Notes: generated by a model from the sequence alone, not told the origin. A stretch of DNA of 64,000 bases from Chrysopilus asiliformis (GCA_964034945.1 OZ035962.1:107704034-107768033), one strand, 5' to 3'. Positions 13,481 to 26,642 are shown, counted from the stretch's first letter. A program made the numbers and translations.

Positions 13481-15181
13481 TGTCGACAATCTTATGCTTT
13501 AGCTTTTATGCTACGGAAATAATAGCTTAACTGGAGAAAGAGCTTTTATGCTATGAAAACTGCTAGTGTGTTTGTTGGAGCGCACACACACACACTCACC
13601 CCTTCCACCCCACAGTAGCGCGCGCGAATCGACAATTTGAAATGAGGACGAGGACAAAGGGCAGTAAACTTTCTCGATATGTAACACTATGGCTGGATAC
13701 GAAATAGCTTTTGCTAACTATATTTACCACATCGGATTCCGCTTGCGTCTCGCGGGGCTCCATAGGCGGCCCCTCTCCTTGTGATTGGCTTTGGAAATAG
13801 TTCGCTTAGCGCGCTATGGTGCCTACAGTTTCACGTAATCATTTTGCATATTTTTATATTCGAGCACTCACTCTCGGATTGGTGGTAGTTCTGGATCGCT
13901 CCGTTTGTGACGTTCACGATTTTCCGAGAGACAAGAGGGACAAGAGAAGTAATTTTGTGCTGGCCCACAGCAAAAGACGTCATCAGCGTGTGTTTACGAC
14001 GTTCTTAGGTGGGTTTAGTGATTTTCCATACAAAATCGTAGCACGCAAACATGCAACCCAACCGATATTTTCGAATTTAGGGAGCGGAGACTAGGGGCAG
14101 AGGGAAGGAAACTCTTAGATACTTTATGGAGCTCTACTGTTGCTGCCGTTGCTAGTTCGCTGCTGGGAAGAAGTTATTAGGACGCACACAGCTCTTATGA
14201 GGTCAAGCCAGGCCAATGAACTGATGGAATTGGCTCGGCTCTCATACTCATTCACTTCACTACTATCCGTCACACTAGAGTGAGTGGACATGCCGGGTTT
14301 AGCTAGAATTTATAAATTGGTATTTAGAACTTAGAGACGGGGGCCAGTAGAGCTTCAAATCCAGAAGACCAGATCTAAATTTCTGATGATGATTTCGAAT
14401 CCGCCCCCACGTATATCTCAGTACCCTCGCGTTCTTTACGATTTCTAGCGAATTGCCTACTACTTTTTGGGATTAGATTTTTTCTTCTCTGGTTTTTATT
14501 ATTTATAATTTTCCTTTCCCAGAATTCGCATTAGAAGTTATCAGATAGAAACAAAAGCTTATTATTTTGCTAAATTGTTGTTGTAGGGGAAAAACACAAA
14601 AACCAACACCACCCACTTATCTTTGTAGCGCTAAATTGTGGTTAGCTTCAAAGTAATTGAAAAAAAAAATTTTTTTTTTGTTCAAATTCTAAAGTTTCAG
14701 GTGATGATTACTTAGTCACGTGCTAATTCCTCAGTTTATTCAGCGATTTTTTCTAGAAAAAAAAATGTGTTCAAGACATGAAATGAAAAATTAGAAAAAC
14801 GCTAAAATGTGTCAAAAAAGAAGAAGAAGTTTGATGAAAAAAACCAGTCGCGGACTAAATACTTGCGAATTTAAAATGGGTGAACGAGGAATTAAAAAAA
14901 TCAGGATTTCCTCATCGATAGTGACTGCCTGTTTAGCATAAGTTGAAGAAATATTTCTGGAATTGTCATAAAAACACAAAGCTATTTCGGGATTGATGGT
15001 TCATTAACATTTTTTGATTACTTCTTGAGATAAATCGGAAAGTTTTAATTTAATTGAAATACAAATAGTTGTTGGATTTTTATATTCAAAGCGTTTTGAT
15101 CTGGTTTGGATATTTTTTTCGAGGTTTTTTTCAATTTTTTTTATTTTGGGTTAAGTTTGTTTATTTTTTTTCATAACACAT
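13481..15181. other. Gene-free stretch with GC-richer blocks
   Basis: Contains a short CA microsatellite (about 13568-13582) and GCGCGCG at 13619-13625. The block 13560-14300 is less AT-rich and includes a one-mismatch EcRE-like site at 14210-14222. TTTTATGCTA occurs twice near 13490-13560. Confidence 0.45.
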
Positions 15182-15785
15182 GCATCGAAAATATGCCTTT
15201 CGATGCCTCCGTAGCGGGTCGAAAGTTGCGTTTTCGGCCCTAGGGGCGAAAGTGCGATTAGCAGGCCGAAACTGTGTTTTCGCGACGTTTATGAATGAAA
15301 CTGAACGAGTGAAGTTATAGCTATACGAGCGCAGTGTGATTTACAATAGTTGCGCATTGTCGATTTCCATTTTTTGTTATGTTGATTTTTTATTTCAAAG
15401 GAAAGAAATTTAAAAATTAAAATCTGTTTTGACCAACATTTCATAGTAATAAAACGAATTTATAGAATAAAATTGTTTTGTTTCTTTTAAAATTTACTTC
15501 TGTTGAAGTCAGGGGGCTTCGCCCCCCGAACCCCCTGACCGGGGCTCCGCCCCTGGACCCCGTATATGGGGCTTCTCCCCCCAAACCCCCGTTTGCATTA
15601 CTCTGCAATACGAAAATCGCATTTAAATGGCATCTCAAGTCATATTTTCAATGAATTTGTTATGAAAAATTGTATACGCAACTCGGAGCGAGTCAACGAT
15701 TTCACTCGTGTGATATCTGCCCTCGCTTCGCTCGTGCAGCTAACTTCACACTCTTGAAAACGTTGACTTTCGCCCCTTGTTGCGT
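15182..15785. repeat. Unclassified composite repeat with a GC-rich hairpin core
   Basis: Begins with a perfect 9-bp hairpin (GCATCGAAA and its inverse, 15182-15206). The core at 15508-15592 is a chain of hairpins made of GGGGG/CCCCC blocks (for example GTCAGGGGG at 15508 paired with CCCCCTGAC at 15531). The right part has CCCTCGCTTCGCTCGTG. The composition is far from the surrounding intron, pointing to an inserted element of unknown class. Confidence 0.4.
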
Positions 15786-17542
15786 AATATACTATTTTAA
15801 ATTATCTTTAAGTTTGAATGCAAGCAATTTTGTGTAAAAATTTTAGTGGTAAATTTTCAACCATTTTCTTAAATATTTAAATTTTGTGAAACTTTGAGTC
15901 GCCTTAGAATTTTCTTTCCCTTTCTCTTACACACAAGAATCGATTCTATTCAATTTTGATCAGAAACGGCTTGTAACGCCACTGAAAAATGTTGGTCCCT
16001 CACGACGCATATTTTTTGGCCCTTCAAAATTTAAGGTTTTATTAAATCTTCTTTTGGATTCTGAAATTTTAAGGATCTTCTTTCAGAAAATCGAAAAATT
16101 TGAAGCGCTGTCCAAGCCATAACTCACCATTTGTATGGTTTTATGATTATTTTTCATCATTTTTTTTATAAGTTTAAGGATTATAAAAGTTTTAAATGTT
16201 TGTGTCGTCTTTTTGATTAGGTTAACCAAAAGGATTTCGCAAAACTTTTACAAATTTGTAAAATATTTTTCAAACAAAAAATTTTTCTTGCATCAAAAAT
16301 ACCACCTTCGATGTTTTCTTCCATTTTCCAGTAATTGAGTTTTTCCTGATCAATTGAATAACAAAAATCTTTAAACAAAATAATTATATTCGCTCGTGTA
16401 TCTTATGTTGACGTAAAGTTTTGACCCAGCTTGCAATGGATTTCATTGTTCAGCATAAATCGCCGATGACTTAGCGCCACACACGTACACGCTTGTATTC
16501 GAATTTCAAGCGAACAAGCATAATGGGAGCCCGAAAGTTTATTGACCTAAAAAAATTGGGCGATGAGTTCGCCTGCCTTTCCAAATGTGTCACCAGAAAT
16601 ACTGCCGGGATTCAATGGGATTCATTCCATTCCATCGCAATCAATTATCCCCCTCTGCCCCAGCGATTCCCGAGAGAACCTTCTGGAATTTCTGGACCTT
16701 CTTTGTGTGACTTCTTAACCTTCTCGGAACCACATCCATTCTTTTACCATCGGATTACACGCGTTCATTAGTGCGAAATTCTCTTTTTTTTTTTGGCGAA
16801 ATTCGCGAGGTCCAAGCTATATGTCACGTAATCAACGTCACATGTTGATGATGTTGCCTCGCATGGGGCGATGCTTTCGTACGTACCTTTGATTTCTTGC
16901 TAACAACTCGAATCATCAATACTATTTCGCTGTCTGTTGGATAGTTGACGACGACGGTTGCGTGCGAAAGTCATTGCACTGAGCGGTACTTTCGTTGTTG
17001 CGCGCCGCCACATTGTCGATGATCGTTCCACATACATATTTCTTTCTTATATCACCTCGTAAGATTCCCATCTCTTCCGTCTTCGCAGCGACATCACGCA
17101 GCAGTGGGTCTTAGAAAAGTTACGTAAATCTGGATTTGCTTTACCTATAATGGAGTCCATTTGACCCGCATCTAATTTCGTGCTTCGGAGTACATTTGGC
17201 GGTTCCTAAATCTCCATCTTGATCTCGCATTTAGTTTATCAAAGTTTCATGGACCGAGAGATTCTTTTGTCGCTCGGGAATATTTTGGAAGCACTCCTAA
17301 GCAAACTCGCTTGGCTTCCTCTAGCGAAACACGTTTCGGGGAGCCACAAGGTAGAATATGTGTAGAATAGTAAGCGCCATCATCAATCTTACCCCTCTTA
17401 CTCCCCCTATCATCTTGGAACTCTGCACTATCATAAAAGTTACCTTGCATTGGCAAAAACTGGTAAACCATCATGGATTCTCCTTTGATACATTTTCATA
17501 CTAACCAGTTCTAAGACGTCATTATCCTGACGTGTTGCAGTG

Positions 17543-17555
17543 CGTTCATTGACCT
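17543..17555 (+). promoter_or_regulatory. EcRE-like palindrome
   Basis: CGTTCATTGACCT matches 12 of 13 consensus positions. On the minus strand it reads AGGTCAATGAACG and so contains a perfect AGGTCA half-site. Confidence 0.45.
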
Positions 17556-18908
17556 GGCATGCTGTTTCTCGCAAAACTCTAGCGGTACTAATGTGTGGAC
17601 GCGGAGCCGTATCGGAATTCCGCAATCGTCGTGAATGAATACGAGTTTTCCGAAGGGGTTTTTTAAAGAACCGCACGAGGAAGGCCACAAAATCCACTTG
17701 TTGAAGACGTAAGCAAACAAAGATCGAATGAATACCTTTGCGGGTAACTAAATCCCCATCTGATTCCTTCCCCAGTCTTCGGTCGATTGGTAGTACCTAC
17801 TCTGGATACCCCAACACTAGTTCTAAATACAATTTGGGGGATGCCGGCGGATGATTATTCGTTCCTGATGGTGGGTTAGCGCCCGCACGGCAAAATGTGT
17901 GTCGTGCCGAGGTAATTGATGACGTCGCGAATCTTTAAACTCTACAATTCAGCATGGCGCGATGTCAATGACTTCTGCTCATGTTGAATCTCTGTACACC
18001 TTGGCGGAGGCGAGGGTAAGAAACCGCTCTAAGGTGACTGACTGAGTATTCTTTGTTTATTTATATATTTTTTTTCTGGCCTGCTGTTGGTTGCGAATCA
18101 TATGGGACCGTGCAACATAAAGCCGTGCTGGACAAGAAAGAAGAAGAAAAAAATTCAATGACCCGCAACAGAACTTCATCAACAGCATAAAAAGCGATTA
18201 GCCCAGTGAAATATTGAGGGAATGTTCCTTTGCTTACGCTGCGCCGGTGATGATTTTTCTAGAATTATGCCAAGCGATTTGAAACTATAGAAGTTATGCA
18301 TGCAATCTTACACATTATGGAAAAACGAAATGACATGCCTATGATCTTGGATCTATAAAAGACAAACGGACGGACTGGTTTTATGCTGTTGCAGCGCTCT
18401 GCTATGCTTTGGAGATGGAATTGGCTTCGGCCCATAATGACGGAAATAGCGTGCACGTTACTCAAGTGTTGCGATGCATTTATTGCATAATAATTGATAT
18501 GCTTAGCGAAACAACGTGTGTATGGTATGGACGCGCATAAAATAAAACGAACGGCTATTTTACAATCTCGTGGCCGATTTCATTTGTATTTTGCATAGAC
18601 ACCACATTAGATTGACATATGGTTCGTTTCTAAGCTACAATTTTTATCTTCTTATTCGCACTAAACGTTCTTCAGCGATTCTCACAAAATGCAGTGCAAT
18701 GCAATGTGGCTGCATGCGTTCATCGCATTATTCTATATTTGATTCTATGATGTGCCACATACGAATATCACATTAGAATTGCATTCTAAGACTTGTAGTC
18801 TCATGACACTTCTCGAATAACTGTGCATTTCGGCGATTCACGGAAATAGTTGTCGTTTATTTTTGGTCTCTCTCACATCATTTCTAGCGATATTTTGCAA
18901 GTGTTTAA

Positions 18909-18948
18909 TATAAAACAGCCGTGTGTCACTCGGCGCGTTCATTGCCCT
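18909..18948 (+). promoter_or_regulatory. TATA plus TCATT core-promoter-like arrangement
   Basis: TATAAAAC at 18909-18916 is followed by GC-rich sequence and by TTCATTG with its A at 18941, 32 bp downstream, as in a TATA/initiator promoter. The same bases form the EcRE-like site at 18936. No coding frame follows. Confidence 0.3.
18936..18948 (+). promoter_or_regulatory. EcRE-like site overlapping a possible initiator
   Basis: CGTTCATTGCCCT has an intact GTTCA half-site and a variant second half-site (TGCCC). The TCATT inside it is 32 bp downstream of a TATAAAAC box at 18909, so it might instead be a core-promoter initiator. Confidence 0.35.
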
Positions 18949-21106
18949 TTATTTCTATGCTTTTCGCTAACACAATCCAGGGATCGGCTGTAAAACTACG
19001 CTAGGCTATCAAAAACGTTTGTCTAACCTCTGGGTGCCAATTTTGAGATGCGTTTAAATTATGGTTCGTTCTAGTCAAATTGATGGCGATCATCATTTGG
19101 CTCATGTTCCACTAATTTTAAATACAATAATCCAAAGGTTTTCCTAATTTCCAAATCCCATTTAACCGTTGATTATCATGTCAAATCATCCGTCAGATGA
19201 GATTCGCTTCTATCAACTGTAATTCTTAATCCCTGGAGGAGTTTAGCTCATGAGTATTAATTTTTCACAATTTTTCGAATTTCAATAATTACGAATCTTG
19301 ATGGAATGCTGCGACGGTAGAGATTCGTAGCTGTTGATTCTGTTTACAAGTTTGGCTTGAAGATATTTTGATAATTGATTTAAAGAATTTTGGAACGTTT
19401 AGTTGAACGATCTTTTATTTTTGCCAAAAATCACGAGGTAAATTAGCTAAATTAATAATAGTAGAACTTCTGGCATATTGGAATTTCCTGATTTATCATT
19501 TTTAGCTTTTTTTTATCATTTTTAGCTTTTTTTGTCATTTTTCGTTTTCAAATTTCAAAGGATCAAAAAACTTTCAGCACAATCTTCCAAAGATACTAGA
19601 GTTGTAATCTTTTTCTTCGTTGATGTTTATTCAAATTTTGAAGTTCTCCAAATTAAGATTTTGTAACAATTATTTGTTCTACTGGCACCTCCTTATCTTT
19701 GAATCCATTGCAAATAATGGATTTTTTACAACATTTGTAAGATATTGCAATCCCTACAACAGCAAAGTCTTTTGAAATACAAATTTTGTAAGCATTTTCT
19801 CTGGTGCTTTGTCCAAAGGTTTAAAAAAAATTTAGAACCACTGTTTCATTGTCAGATCGATAATGTCACGGAAATTTCGACTTTTTTTGGTCTGGTGGTT
19901 TCGTTCCGAGTACAGAATCCGTTTTATCATTACTAATACCTATCACCCCTTTCCCCCATTCCGCTGTTAATACAATTTTCTTTGTATGGATTTTCGTAGA
20001 TAACTAAATAGGCTCCCCTTTTATTTTAAAAAGTTAGATATATTTTTTTGAATCTTCAAAATTCGGGTCCGACTAAAAAACTGTGTCCGTGTTCGAAATC
20101 TGGTTCCATTAAAAAATTAGGGATTTTAAGAATTTGTTCTCTTGAAAGTTGTGTCCATCTGTAAATATTTCTGGTTTTTCAACCAAAAAAAAAGCAAAAA
20201 ATTTCTTTGCATATTTGTGGAACCTGAATTTTTATGCTCTAAATTTAAAAAGCGGCTTTTTCACCACAACTTCAGACCACCCACAGTCAAAAGACAGAAT
20301 TCTATGCGAAACATCCAGAAAGATAAAATCTAGCCTGTAGCGAAAATCCGCATTAAATTGCGGGAGATAAATGTCCAAAAAAATAAAACAAAAATCGAAC
20401 ATTTTTGTTAGAAACGTATTTCAGAAGAACCATACGAAGATTTATGACGAACTTTTATCCAGTTATTCTGTAGCACATATCGATATAATATCCGCCATTC
20501 ACCACCGTTTTTAGCATGTCGCCGCGCATTTGTGACACCCAATTCCAACACTCTCAGTCTATATTAGAAGCTAATAGTGGTCGTCACAATCATAATCACC
20601 AATAGCCGGCAGCAGTGGTCGCCGCCATTCAATACCAGTAGTTTATCGGCAGCGATATGTGAAATTGGTCGCAGGTATAGGCAGGCAGCCCACGTATAAA
20701 ATAAAATGTTGTCAGCGCAACTTAATGGACGCAAGCAGCGTGATTTTGGCTGCGATTGCGAGTGACTGCGCGCCGAGGCATTATTAGAAGTTCGGTGAAG
20801 TCGTGTTATCCGGATAACGCTTTCAGCATTAGAATTATAGCTAGAACGTCGTTACCGTTACATCATATTTCTTGGGCGCAATGACTTCTTCTTCACTAAA
20901 ACGGGCGCAAAAAGACATCTAAGACCTACGAACTCACATAATAATACCGAGAATAGTACGCTTAGATTGAAATTAACTGAGCTCAACTCAACTGGCATAG
21001 AATAGGTAACTCCATAATATATCTATATTTACCTTCATTTGCCTATGTGTCTATGTGTAAAAAAAATTTATGCACGGGATACGAATATGCTGTTACCATG
21101 CAGCCG

Positions 21107-21152
21107 ACTGAGCATAAAAATTGTCATTCCAGCTAATGTAGTTTATTTTTTT
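21107..21152 (+). repeat. Apparent donor of a 46-bp duplicated segment
   Basis: Sequence from ACTGAGCATAAAAATTGTC through GTAGTTTATTTTTTT reappears at 24035-24080 with one substitution. Confidence 0.75.
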
Positions 21153-22066
21153 CGCGTTTTTGTTGCACATACGACGAATAGATTCTATGCCGCTTATGTG
21201 TCACCGGCGACTTTTTCATTTGCGAATCTATAAATTTGTCACGTTGCAATGACGTATCGCACTTCTAATGCTGTTCAAATTAGTCACATTCAACACGTAG
21301 GCACCCCGGAGCACTATGAAGAATACTCCTCGCGATGGTAACAGTTTATGAATTGGAATTACCTACCGCATTTATGCGTGCGGGTGCAGTACAATTGCGC
21401 TTACCTGATGCACAAGACGACGTAAAATTCAATATGGGAAAATCGACTGAATAGCGCCAAACGGCATTCAATCACTCATAAGTAACGAAATAACTGTTGA
21501 AGGTGTGGAATGACCATCGTCCATCGGTACGGTAGCTCCACGCATTGCACAGTGGTAGCTCCGGATGATCGCACGAATGACAAAACTTTGAACGTTTAAC
21601 GACGTTAAAACGTTATTATTAGGTACAAAAAGTCATCCGTTCAATGCCCTTTTCGAAATGCAATAAATCTACACCGTGAACAACGTGTCCCGTAGTACGC
21701 GATAGAATCGTGACTTTTGAGCATCGTGGCATTTTCGCCCCGTGTGTCCGCCTGCTGATCGCTGGCCTAGATATATGCTCGAAACGAACCTTTTTTTTTT
21801 CGAGGCATTCGCATCCCTTCTCCTTGATATTCAGTTCAGGGATTTCAGCACTACGACCCGTAATCAACGCGCAAGCTATGATTATGGATTTCAGGAATTG
21901 CAATGCAATCTCTCCTCAACTCCCCCCACATCCCTCATCCTATCGCTTTGACTTGCACGTGGGACAGATTGTGATTATCTTGCCACCCTCTATAAAATCA
22001 GGCTGTTTACCTACCCTTAATTTTATGATAGACTCCATTTACCGAAACATTGTTTCTTGATGAAAC

Positions 22067-22265
22067 CAGTGGCGTAGTAGCTACAAGAGTGCGCGCGAAA
22101 TTTTCGTAAAATTTTCAAAGGGAATCAAAATTTTCGTACTCCGAAATTTCAGTCCCTAGAACCGTCTTAAAACTTTCGGTCGCCAAAAAAATGTTAAAAA
22201 GGGTTTAATGTCAATTCTTTAGCAATTTATCCCTGATGCACCTAAAATTTGTAGCTACACCACTG
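22067..22265. mobile_element. MITE-like element with CAGTGGCGTAG ends
   Basis: Left end CAGTGGCGTAGTAGCTAC and right end GTAGCTACACCACTG are inverted repeats of the widespread CAGTGGCGTAGCTAC type. 199 bp. No target duplication is visible, so the superfamily (possibly hAT) is uncertain. Confidence 0.5.
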
Positions 22266-23166
22266 GGTGGGAAATACTTGAAAAATTCTACACTTCGCTA
22301 TCCCCATCTCACCCCATTATAGCTCGTCCTATTTCGCGTTCGTAGTCATCCATCTAAGTTTTCTTTTTTCGCTTTTCATTTTTTTTTCGTCTTTTTATTA
22401 TTCAAGAGCAAAACTATATGCGGTCGTTCGTTTACCTCACTAGCACATCGAAATCTGCTGATTTTCCATGCATCGCGAATAAAAATGCATCGCGAACATT
22501 GCAGAATTGCAGGCACGATGCATGTGTGTGCGAATTGCACTACTGTTCGGTGGGAAATTGGAGCTTTCGAAGGGCTATCAACACACATCTGCGGATCCGC
22601 CGGGGCAGAGGACGACAAGCAATTGTGAAAACGTTTTCAGTGTGCGGATATGCCGGGATGTGGGGCCACTGTGCTAGTATTGTGTAAAATTCAAATAGAA
22701 ATGAGGAAAAACTAAACGAAAAATGATGAAATCGCTTTGCATTTAACTGGAGGAAGATGAGGTCGAGGAGGGGTAGAGGGGTTGATGTTGTGTAGTTAAA
22801 ATGCGAGTCCAATGACCTCCTATCCGATTTGGAGCTCCATCGATGCAAATAAGGTGAATTTATTTGCCTTCGTCGAAATTCTATGATCGTTGTGGTTTTT
22901 CAAAAGGGTAGCAGGCCAAGACAAAGAAGTATGTGGGGCGGTGAAAAATGCGATCAAAAAATTAGTGGAAAACCTTTAGCTTCAAAGCGATGATAAAAAC
23001 TCGTAATTTTTCTGCATAATCATTTTGGAAATATTGGGTTTGTTATTTGAAAAAAAGCAATATTGAGTTTTTGTTTGAAATTACGGGATCGGAGTTGCTC
23101 AAAAATTCCTAAAACCCGGTCTAATTAATGTCTTTGCGATATTGAATTGAAAAATTCAATGATTAT
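22266..23166. other. Gene-free stretch
   Basis: Less AT-rich up to about 22850. No exon, element or strong motif recognised. Confidence 0.4.
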
Positions 23167-23707
23167 ACCCGTATGGTGAAACCAAAGGGTATATTAACTT
23201 TGCCTTACCGTTTGTAACGCCAAGATCCAGTCATCACACATAAAAATGAATTACACCAGTGTGTTTAGAATGATAAAAATAATTAATTTCTGCATGTCCG
23301 TCCGTCTGTCTGTCCGTCTGTCTGTCCGTCTGTCTGTCTGTCTGTCTGTCCGTCTGTCCGTCTGTGGCGCGGATTGCGGGCGCACGGATTGAGCTAGAGA
23401 CTTGAAATTTTGCGCAGATTCGTTTTTCGTAAAATTCGAGGCTAAGTTCGTTAATGGGCAAAAACGGACCATTAGGGGGGGTACCCCCTATACGAACGAA
23501 AACGGTTTTTGTGAATATCTCGAAAACGGTGCATCTTATCAAAAAAGTGCAAGAACAAAAGTTATTTAGGATATGATTCTACATAAAACTCCCATACATC
23601 AAAATCCGATTGGAATAAATTTTAAAAAATCTTATTGGAAAGTTTGACTTCAAAGTGGAATTTTGGTACAACTGTTCGAATTTTGATACGAATATCACCA
23701 TACGGGT
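23167..23707. mobile_element. Element with ACCCGTATGGTGA ends and a CTGT/CCGT microsatellite
   Basis: ACCCGTATGGTGA at 23167-23179 is exactly inverted at 23695-23707. Inside are GGGTATATTAACTTTG, a (TCTG/TCCG)n tract at 23296-23365 and GAGACTTGAAATTTTGC. This order resembles a common dipteran dispersed repeat I know from memory; its class is not certain. 541 bp, non-coding. Confidence 0.55.
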
Positions 23708-24022
23708 TTTCAATAATAGCCAGATTGGCAATTATTGCTTTTGTTATGTTTTGATATTAAATCAGGGCGGAAAGGGGGTGGAAAGGGCGTTAAGTGTTTT
23801 TACGCTCCTCTCACATTCTTGTACACGACTGTCCTGATTTAATGTCAAAAATTTCTCTTCGAGAGCAAAACATGTACAGGTTAATCTGCCACTTATGGGA
23901 CATCACTTCTAATGGCCTCTGCTGTCGGTGGGTTGTAAAACCTTACAACGTTTTGCAATTTCATCGATGATTCCTAGGCCTAAAACACTGTGGTTGGACG
24001 AGCATAAATTAAAATGAGTGTG

Positions 24023-24095
24023 AAAACATGTATAACTGAGCATAAAAATTGTCATTCCAGTTAATGTAGTTTATTTTTTTTTTAAAACATGTATA
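24023..24095 (+). repeat. 49-bp insertion flanked by a 12-bp direct duplication
   Basis: AAAACATGTATA occurs at 24023-24034 and 24084-24095. The 49 bases between them are a near-copy of 21107-21152. This looks like a templated insertion with target duplication. Confidence 0.7.
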
Positions 24096-25521
24096 AGGTT
24101 TAGAGTTGCTCAATTCCATTTTGGGACCATCTTTGAAGCGGTTTGTTTTTCTAAAAAATTTAACCCTTTTTGAAGCTTGGTTTTTCTTAAAAAAAATGGT
24201 CAAACCGAGTTTATCCAAGCAGTATTTATGTCAACCGGTAGATTAGCGTACAAAAAATTGAATTTCTTAACGGATTTTACAAAAAAATTGTTTCTTACAT
24301 TTCCAACCCCAATTTTATGTCATAAAAGCCCTTCCCAAAAAAACCATTAAGATTGGCTTCTCCGGGCAGCCCAACCCCTGTCATAAAATTCGAAAATTCA
24401 TAGATATTTTCCAGTCACAAAAGGTCATAATTCATGTTTCGTTATCTTAAAATATTGCCGATTTTATTGAACTTCGTTGGAAATTTGAAAAAAAAACTGA
24501 TAACTTTCGCTTACATGTATTCCCCAAAAAAATTCCCATGAACTTGGCCTTTTGTTTGCTTAACTGGTATTTATTTATTCGGCTAAAATATTTTTTTTTA
24601 CGGAAATTCTAGAAATTTCTAATTCTAGAAATTCTATCAGTCTAACTTCGGTCATTGACTTCAATTTATGATGATATACAGTCTTATATATTGCTTGTAT
24701 TTCAGGTGATATTACGTATAGTTTCTAATATTACTTGTGCATATTTTTGCTTTAAGGAAAGTGTAATTATTACACAGTTGATGATAATTTCGCTATTAAT
24801 CGGTGCTCCAGCAACGATCGGGGGACGCTTCGCTTGTCTATTTCTTGAATAGTTCATAACGTTCCGTGCATGCGATTCACATACAATAGTGAAAACTTTC
24901 ATCATCGTCATCATCATCATAGCGAATATGCTTAGAGCTGGATACTCATTATGTGATTGTTAAGTAATTAATTTCTATTTTAAATATCATGAAATTTTGA
25001 GAGGGGGGTAGTTGAAAAAGCCGATAGATGACTTTCTTTGAAAGATGTTTATGGCAAATCTCTAGTACGTCGCTGCTGGTATTTGGAAAGCTGAGACCCA
25101 CCTGGGGTCAGGTAGTCAGTCGCTGTTAGCGATCCGCACTTCCACTTTCATCTCATATACTTTCGAATTAATGTTTCAATTAAATACTGCAACTCATAAA
25201 TCATAAAAACGTCTTTTGCAGGGGGTTTTTTTTGACGTTCTCAAACCTATCCCATATTTGATCAAAAAGCATTTGACACAAAGGAAGCCAAGATTCGATT
25301 TGATTACATCAAGAATAATCAAACACACGATCGGTGTTTTGATATAAAAACAACACCGAAGAAGCAAAAAAAAAACAACAGATAATTATTGTTACGCTGC
25401 CTAGCAAAAAGAAAAAAAACCGCTTCAAGTAAAAAAAAAGGCGCCGAGGAAATTATGGTGAGGGGAAAAACAAAATAAATAAACAAAAATCGATTCAAGT
25501 GAAAATTTGGGCCATCTCAAG
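24096..25521. other. Gene-free AT-rich stretch
   Basis: No exon recognised. One-mismatch EcRE-like site at 24649-24661 (CGGTCATTGACTT). AATTCTAGAAATT-type palindromic repeats near 24605-24635. Confidence 0.45.
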
Positions 25522-26147
25522 AAAGGCCATAGAGGGATAAGGGAACAAAAAGTGCCCCCAGAGATAGAAGCTTGAAATTTTTTTCGTAAGTTGCCAGCAT
25601 TACAACAAATAATTTCCCAAAATTTCAGTCCAAAAAAACAAGTAGTTTTGGAGAAAAAAAATAAAACATGATTTTTTTGAAAAAATTCTAGCTCCGTAAC
25701 GGGTTAACCGATTTTGATGAAACTTGTCGCAATTTTTTCGTTGAAAGTCATAGTTTTCAAAAAAAATTATAGCAAAAAAATTAAGTGTGAGGAACCGTTA
25801 GGAAAAAATATTTTTTGTTTTTAAAAAAATATAACGGTAACTTAACGGTTTTGCACCACTTTTATTTTTTTCTCAAAAACTCCTTAATCCCTTACCTACA
25901 AAACAAAAAAAATTACATGGCAATCGGAGAGGTACTTCATATTCAAAAAAAAATAAAATGTGAAGGTAGTCACATTATCATATTTGAAAGATGAATCAAT
26001 TTGTGAACTAAATAATCCAGGAAAATTAGGATTTAACCTCTTAAAAAATCCTAGTTAACTGGATTTTTGCACAGACCTTTATTTTGACATAACAAACAAC
26101 GTCCCCAAAGTCCATTCCAAAATTGCGCCGGCGTCGTGCGTTATTCA

Positions 26148-26160
26148 AGGTCAAAGGTCC
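26148..26160 (+). promoter_or_regulatory. DR1 nuclear-receptor half-site pair in foldback arm
   Basis: AGGTCAAAGGTCC is an almost perfect direct repeat of AGGTCA with 1-bp spacing, the HNF4/USP type. Its mirror copy is at 27366-27378 in the other arm. Probably carried passively by the element. Confidence 0.35.
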
Positions 26161-26642
26161 CGAAAATCAGTTTTTTACGTTTATCTCACTTTGTACGAGT
26201 TATACGTCTTTTTGAGGTTCAGATGAATTAATCACAATAAAATTCTCTACAAAAAAGGTTAAATACAATTTTCTTGTAGGACAAACAGTTTTCGAGATAC
26301 AAATCGTCAAACTATGCGTCGCACAGGGAAATTCCTATTATTCAAGGTCAAAAGTCAAAAAAATCGTAAATATCTCGCTTTGTATGTGTACGCATCTTTT
26401 GTGTTCAGATGAACTACTCCTCCGAAAATTCTCTACAAAAAAGGTTAAATAAATTTTTTTTTCTAGGGCGAATAGTTTTCGAGGTAGAAGTTGAGAAATT
26501 GTACATTCGTTTCCCCACCGCCATTAAGGTAGAATGCAAGGCGGGTTTTTTTAGATGATTTCCCCATTAGGCCTAATCCATATTTTTCCACCTTCATTCA
26601 TTTATTCTCAAAAATGTCCATCCCATTTAACAACAATTTCTT

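Larger units (their letters stand above)
15786..22066. other. Gene-free stretch with repeat-poor regulatory-looking blocks
   Basis: No exon recognised. 16400-18960 and 20460-22060 are less AT-rich, transposon-poor and contain EcRE-like sites (17543, 18936; one-mismatch 18152-18164) and TATAAAAG at 18354. They are candidates for conserved noncoding sequence. 19000-20460 is plain AT-rich intron. Confidence 0.5.

Noticed and set aside
22540..22690. Possible exon around 22500-22690 (overlapping frames on both strands)
   Set aside because: No conserved motif or splice signals; the overlap reflects local GC content.
23234..23542. Frame with repeated TDRQ units
   Set aside because: Translation of the CTGT/CCGT microsatellite inside a repeat element.
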